Positions 15,427-18,468 of a stretch of 18,468 nt of DNA are shown here, piece after piece. A program made the translations under genes and the position numbers. Position 1 is the stretch's first letter; each line of letters starts with the position of its first letter. The notes below the pieces were generated by a model. The model was not told the origin of the DNA. It did not search any database and worked only from the letters and a program-made list of their open reading frames with translations. Origin of the DNA: Bacteroidales bacterium. GTDB lineage: Bacteria; Bacteroidota; Bacteroidia; Bacteroidales; P3. Location: assembly GCA_012837565.1 (NCBI GenBank), contig DUQY01000166.1:1-18468 (forward strand). The letters are read 5' to 3'.

Positions 15427-16587
15427 TTAGATAAAATCTACATCCGATGTTCCACAAGGAGTGCTGCATAACAAAACACAGTTCTCACAACTTGAAAGCT
15501 CACCATGCAAACGGCGTTTGATAATATCTTGTAATGTATCAACCAACTCCTCAATTGAAGCCTTAGAAAGAATCTCGGTGCAAAAAGCAAACATTAGTAA
15601 CATCTTAGCACTTCTTTCCGAAATACCTCTACTTCGCATATAAAACATAGCCCCTTGGTCAAGTTGTCCAATAGTTGCACCATGAGCACACTTAACATCA
15701 TCATTGTATATTTCCAAAAAAGGTTGAGTATTTACCACTGCCTTATCGGTCAAAAGTATATTTCTATTGTTTTGTATAGCCTCAGTATATGGAGCATTTT
15801 GACTTACATATATATGACCCTTAAACTGAGCCTTAGCCGAGTCGTCAAGTATTCCTTTATATAGTTGGTTGGAATGACAGTTTGGCTGGTTATGACTAAC
15901 CGAAACCTGATTATCCACAACCTGATCCCTATCCACCATATACAAACCATTAAGGTCAGCCCTTGCGTACTGTCCATCCAAGGCAACAGAAAGCTTGTTT
16001 TTAATATCACCACCATTAATACTTAGCCAAAAAGTTTTTAGCTCACAATTGGTATCTAACACAAAATTGCTATCGGTAAAGATTGAAGATAGATTATTGA
16101 TATTCTCCATCTTATAATATTCTAAACTCGAGTCCTTCTCTAAAACCACAGATATCTTCGATTCGGTCTTGCTAAGATTATCGTTAACCGTATCATCACA
16201 ATAGATAAGCTTAAGATGACTATTCTCTCCTACAATAATAAGAGTCTTAGCCTCTATTTTCAAAGGCTCAAAAGTCTTAATAACATTAAGGATTTGAAGT
16301 GGAGTATCTAAGGTAGTATTTCTTGGAATATAAATAAACAAACCATCCTCATCACTACTAAGAGGTTGAAGATTTTTTGTTGAATTAAATATCGATTTAT
16401 GATTTTCCATCGCAGACCTAATGCTGCAAATAATAATGTTCTTATCTAATAAAACCTCATTATCATTTCTCTCAAAGAAGAAACCATTGTACTGGTGAAT
16501 CCTATAAGTTTTAAGCTGTGTCAGATGACAGCTAAAATCTTCAAAATCTTCTTCCTTGGGTCTTATTGCTTTTTTAAAATTATCCAT
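15427..16587 (-). CDS. sufD: Fe-S cluster assembly protein SufD, with a cysteine-rich C-terminal tail
   Basis: Scaffold subunit that pairs with SufB and the ATPase SufC to build Fe-S clusters in the cytoplasm. The 386-residue product shows the SufBD beta-helix core from about residue 90 to 330, with NQVSVSHNQPNCHSNQLYKGI, then the strand FKGHIYVSQNAPYTEAIQNN. The C-terminal helical part has CAHGATIGQLDQGAMFYMRSRGI. C300 and H302 there correspond to the conserved Cys and His of SufD at the SufB interface. After RRLHGEL the protein has a short tail with four cysteines, C367, C370, C374 and C378 (C-x2-C-x3-C-x3-C), ending STPCGTSDVDFI. Such a cluster could bind metal. Length is slightly short for the family because of a compact N-terminal helical domain. 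It starts 4 bases after sufC. sufB is not in the window. Confidence 0.93.
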   Translation of the reverse strand: MDNFKKAIRPKEEDFEDFSCHLTQLKTYRIHQYNGFFFERNDNEVLLDKNIIICSIRSAMENHKSIFNSTKNLQPLSSDEDGLFIYIPRNTTLDTPLQILNVIKTFEPLKIEAKTLIIVGENSHLKLIYCDDTVNDNLSKTESKISVVLEKDSSLEYYKMENINNLSSIFTDSNFVLDTNCELKTFWLSINGGDIKNKLSVALDGQYARADLNGLYMVDRDQVVDNQVSVSHNQPNCHSNQLYKGILDDSAKAQFKGHIYVSQNAPYTEAIQNNRNILLTDKAVVNTQPFLEIYNDDVKCAHGATIGQLDQGAMFYMRSRGISERSAKMLLMFAFCTEILSKASIEELVDTLQDIIKRRLHGELSSCENCVLLCSTPCGTSDVDFI

Positions 16588-16591
16588 AGTT

Positions 16592-17335
16592 CTATCTAAG
16601 CCATTCGTAACCTTTTTCCTCTAATTCAAGTGCCAATTCCCTTGGTCCTGTTCTAACTATTTTTCCTTCAAATAAAACGTGAACAAAATCAGGAACAATA
16701 TAGTCAAGAAGTCTTTGGTAGTGAGTAATTAAAATTGTAGACACCTCAGGCGACCTAAGAGCATTAACCCCAGAGGCTACTACCCTAAGAGCATCAATAT
16801 CTAAGCCAGAGTCAGTCTCATCAAGTATTGAAAGCCTAGGGTGAAGCATAGCCATTTGGAAAATCTCGTTTTTCTTTTTCTCACCCCCCGAAAACCCTTC
16901 ATTAACCGAACGGCTCGCAAGCTTAGTATCCAAGTCAACAATCTTCTTTTGCTTCTCCATAAGCTTCATAAACTCCATAGAAGGCATAGGATCCAAGCCC
17001 TTATACTTCCTTTGCTCGTTTATAGCAGTCTTCATAAAATTAGCAATACTTACACCAGGAATTTCCACAGGATATTGAAACCCAAGGAATATACCCTCAG
17101 CAGCCCTCTGCTCAACAGAAAGCTCGAAAAGGTTTTTACCCTCATAAAGAATCTCACCCTGAGTGACATCGAAAGTATCTCTACCAGCTATAATTGAAGC
17201 AAGAGTACTCTTCCCATTGCCGTTAGGTCCCATAATAGCGTGAACCTCGCCCTTGTTAATCGTTAGATCAACACCCTTCAAAATCTCTTTACCATTAATT
17301 GAGGCATGAAGGTTTTTTATTTCTAATAATGACAT
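16592..17335 (-). CDS. sufC: Fe-S cluster assembly ATPase SufC
   Basis: Soluble ABC-type ATPase that binds SufB and SufD and powers the shape change needed for cluster assembly. The 247-residue product has Walker A GPNGNGKST at 36-44 (K42), the Q-loop FQYP with Q87, and the signature SGGEKKKNE at 149-157. The Walker B segment is LSILDETDSGLDIDALR from 168 (D172, E173), and the H-loop is H205 in LITHYQRLL. The 'DETDSGLDIDALR' version is diagnostic of SufC rather than other ABC ATPases. Length is standard. There are 4-base gaps to the genes on both sides (nuclease upstream, sufD downstream), so translational coupling is likely. Confidence 0.98.
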   Translation of the reverse strand: MSLLEIKNLHASINGKEILKGVDLTINKGEVHAIMGPNGNGKSTLASIIAGRDTFDVTQGEILYEGKNLFELSVEQRAAEGIFLGFQYPVEIPGVSIANFMKTAINEQRKYKGLDPMPSMEFMKLMEKQKKIVDLDTKLASRSVNEGFSGGEKKKNEIFQMAMLHPRLSILDETDSGLDIDALRVVASGVNALRSPEVSTILITHYQRLLDYIVPDFVHVLFEGKIVRTGPRELALELEEKGYEWLR

Positions 17336-17339
17336 ATAA

Positions 17340-17927
17340 TTATTCCTTATCTTTAGTTTTTTTTAATCTCTCTATTTCATCTCTAAGCTCCGCTGCCGCA
17401 TCATAATCTTCCTGCACAACAGCAATAGCCAATAATTTCTCTAAACCCTCAATTCGTAGGTCATCAGAAGTTTCAATAATAATTTTAATATCATTATATG
17501 GCATCAGCTCCACCTCCATTTCACTCGAATGGAAGCCTACAACTCTCAAGATTTCTTCGCTTGCAAAGATAGGTGATTTAAATTTAAGAGCCATATTTAT
17601 AGCATCAGAACTTCTTGCATCAAATATCTTTTTCTCCCCATCACAAACACATACAATATTTGCAACATAAGCCCCCTCATAAAAACTAGTAATAACCACC
17701 TCCTCAATCGCAATATTATATCCATTTAAAACATTGAAAAACAAATCATGAGTAAGCGGCCTGGGCATCTGAACACCGTCCATCAAAACCAAAATCCTCT
17801 TAGCCTCCTGCTCACCAATAGCAATATTTAGCATCCTCTCACCCTCCTCTTCCTTCAAATAAATCTCATATAAGTTCCCATTCGAAGCCTCAACAACCTT
17901 CTCGATATTCATTTTCTTCTTTTCCAT
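17340..17927 (-). CDS. Bifunctional nuclease family protein (DUF151) with UVR motif
   Basis: A 195-residue cytoplasmic protein of the bifunctional nuclease (BFN, DUF151) family, members of which have been reported to act on both DNA and RNA. The BFN domain covers about 8-145: LNIAIGEQEAKRILVLMDG, then PRPLTHDLFFNVL, then a beta segment with FYEGAYVANIVC, and FDARSSDAINMALKFKSPIF. The last is the family's hallmark (D-x-R-x-S-D-A). Residues about 160-192 form a UVR-type helical hairpin (LLAIAVVQEDYDAAAELRDEIERLKK), as in UvrB/UvrC and McsA, often a protein contact. This BFN-UVR fusion is a known Bacteroidota architecture. The gene is first in the minus-strand run and lies 4 bases before sufC, where sufB normally sits. 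A role in Fe-S biology is unproven. The start is ATG at 17927, with another ATG at residue 6. Confidence 0.92.
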   Translation of the reverse strand: MEKKKMNIEKVVEASNGNLYEIYLKEEEGERMLNIAIGEQEAKRILVLMDGVQMPRPLTHDLFFNVLNGYNIAIEEVVITSFYEGAYVANIVCVCDGEKKIFDARSSDAINMALKFKSPIFASEEILRVVGFHSSEMEVELMPYNDIKIIIETSDDLRIEGLEKLLAIAVVQEDYDAAAELRDEIERLKKTKDKE

Positions 17928-18034
17928 AACACCTAAAATATATACTCAATAAACATATAACGCAGAAAAACATCATTTTGTTTGCAATATCAACGAAAAA
18001 ACTCTTCCCCCAATACACAACCATAAGAAACCCC

Positions 18035-18042
18035 CAAAGATA
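18035..18042 (-). promoter_or_regulatory. Candidate -7 box for the nuclease-suf run
   Basis: TATCTTTG on the minus strand (18042-18035) is a full match to TAnnTTTG. At the expected -33 position (about 18062-18065) there is only TTTT, so the upstream box is weak. The predicted start near 18029 would leave a leader of about 100 bases. It is the best candidate in the region. Confidence 0.4.
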
Positions 18043-18216
18043 GAAAACAATTTTGAAATAGAAAAACAAATTGCATTTAATTTAAATTATGTATTATCAC
18101 TCCCAATAATCCCACACTTTCTCAAAATCCTTTAAAACCTTATTGTGACAAAAAAAAGGGTCATCGCAAACACAATAACCCCCAAAAACCATTTAGTTTT
18201 TACTTCTCAGCATTTC

Positions 18217-18236
18217 AGACGTGATGAATCACGTCT
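18217..18236. repeat. Palindromic repeat (REP/MITE-like)
   Basis: AGACGTGAT at 18217-18225 and ATCACGTCT at 18228-18236 form a perfect 9-base inverted repeat around GA, followed by CTAC. It is GC-richer than its surroundings. The form 'AGACGnGAT..ATCnCGTCT-CTAC' resembles a dispersed palindromic repeat that I recall in several Bacteroidota and cyanobacterial genomes. Neither strand has a U-run behind the stem, so it is a poor terminator. Confidence 0.6.
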
Positions 18237-18243
18237 CTACCTC

Positions 18244-18264
18244 TTACCTTTTACTTTTTACCTA
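18244..18264. repeat. Three tandem TTACYTT heptamers
   Basis: TTACCTT, TTACTTT and TTACCTA follow each other directly at 18244-18264. The third overlaps the stop codon of the HU-like gene (18264-18262). It may be simple T-rich sequence or the flank of the nearby palindromic repeat. Confidence 0.4.
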
Positions 18265-18468
18265 TTGCAATCCCTTAATCTCAAGGTTAGCCTCAGCAAA
18301 ACCAGTCTTAGATAATGAGCGTTTGAACTCAGGAGAAGGATAGAAACGACATCTAAAAGCCTTAATGGTCGAAGCATCCACATCATCCAATTCCAGCATA
18401 GCAGTTGCCTTAATTGCAGGAATAAAAGACCCCAGATAAGCAAACTTAACAGCTTCCCCATTCATCAC
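18262..18468 (-). CDS. HU-like family DNA-binding protein, C-terminal part (cut by window edge)
   Basis: The last 68 codons of a probable nucleoid protein of the Bacteroidota HU-like (HU-HIG) type. The reading frame is open to the window edge. The residues GEAVKFAYLGSFIPAIKA match the 'G..V.l..LGsF...i.a' strand and turn that precedes the DNA-binding arm in HU. FRCRFYPSPEFKRSLSKTGF resembles the 'v.FrPs.eFk..L....F' C-terminal signature of this group. The end LEIKGLQ is a short tail. The N-terminal helices that form the dimer are outside the window, so the first Met-Met-Asn residues are internal and not a start. It is on the same strand as the nuclease gene but separated by 334 bases. The call rests on pattern memory of the family. 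Confidence 0.75.
   Translation of the reverse strand: MMNGEAVKFAYLGSFIPAIKATAMLELDDVDASTIKAFRCRFYPSPEFKRSLSKTGFAEANLEIKGLQ

Larger units (their letters stand above)
17928..18261. other. Intergenic region between the HU-like gene and the nuclease-suf run
   Basis: A 334-base non-coding stretch. On the minus strand it should hold the end of the HU-like transcript and the promoter of the long run. It contains a candidate -7 box at 18035-18042, an imperfect hairpin (18140-18178), a 9-base palindromic repeat (18217-18236) and three TTACYTT-like heptamers (18244-18264). No convincing coding frame, tRNA or riboswitch is visible. The composition is unusual in being rich in CCCC and AAAA runs on the plus strand. 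Confidence 0.7.

Noticed and set aside
15804..16016. Minus-strand frame of 70 codons in another frame within sufD
   Set aside because: It overlaps the SufD beta-helix region, which is a good match in its own frame, so a second product is not supported.
16841..17197. Plus-strand open frame of 118 codons opposite sufC
   Set aside because: It is the complement of highly conserved sufC codons, rich in Leu, His and Arg, and has no domain features.
18071..18090. AATTTAAATT palindrome
   Set aside because: A 10-base A/T palindrome is expected by chance in such AT-rich DNA and has no supporting context.
18258..18461. Leu/Trp/Arg-rich minus-strand frame overlapping the HU-like end
   Set aside because: The neighbouring frame at 18262-18468 matches the HU-like C-terminus, while this one is a low-complexity shadow.

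Overview
The window is AT-rich chromosomal DNA from a Bacteroidota bacterium, most likely Bacteroidales. The signs are Bacteroidota-type promoters (TTG about 20 bases before TAnnTTTG) in front of several genes, an HU-like DNA-binding protein of the Bacteroidota type, a two-domain RseP next to dxr, FtsK followed by a LolA-like gene, and many short exported proteins with 'SQ' or 'AQ' signal-peptide ends. Nearly everything is housekeeping or envelope biology. I found no rRNA, tRNA, CRISPR array, insertion sequence or prophage.

Layout. 1-866 (minus): a umuDC SOS mutagenesis pair, with umuC running off the left edge. 1087-5107 (plus): a small secreted protein of unknown function, the DNA translocase FtsK, and a LolA-like periplasmic lipoprotein carrier. 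5129-6813 (minus): an NlpC/P60 lipoprotein hydrolase and a YitT-family membrane protein, separated by a strong hairpin terminator. 6978-9188 (plus): an outer-membrane porin-like beta-barrel and a Gate-domain inner-membrane protein, divergent from yitT. 9217-17927 (minus): one tightly packed run of nine genes, in transcription order bifunctional nuclease, sufC, sufD, nadK, a membrane-anchor protein lacking its peptidase domain, dxr, rseP, ugd and rfbD. Gaps are 3-72 bases and I see no internal promoter of the standard type in the longest gap. 17928-18261: a 334-base intergenic region with a candidate promoter and a palindromic repeat. 18262-18468 (minus): the C-terminal end of an HU-like protein.

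How the genes fit together. The long minus-strand run mixes Fe-S assembly (SufC, SufD), NADP supply (NadK), isoprenoid synthesis (Dxr, which uses NADPH), envelope-stress proteolysis (RseP) and sugar-nucleotide synthesis (Ugd, RfbD). Isoprenoids and sugar nucleotides both feed envelope polymers. The MEP pathway ends in Fe-S enzymes, so grouping it with suf and nadK is sensible, though this link is inference. sufB is not in the window.

I did not find a convincing undescribed system. The points most worth a second look are the nuclease gene in the place where sufB normally sits, the cysteine cluster ending SufD, the peptidase-less M23-type anchor protein, and the palindromic repeat upstream of the nuclease gene.
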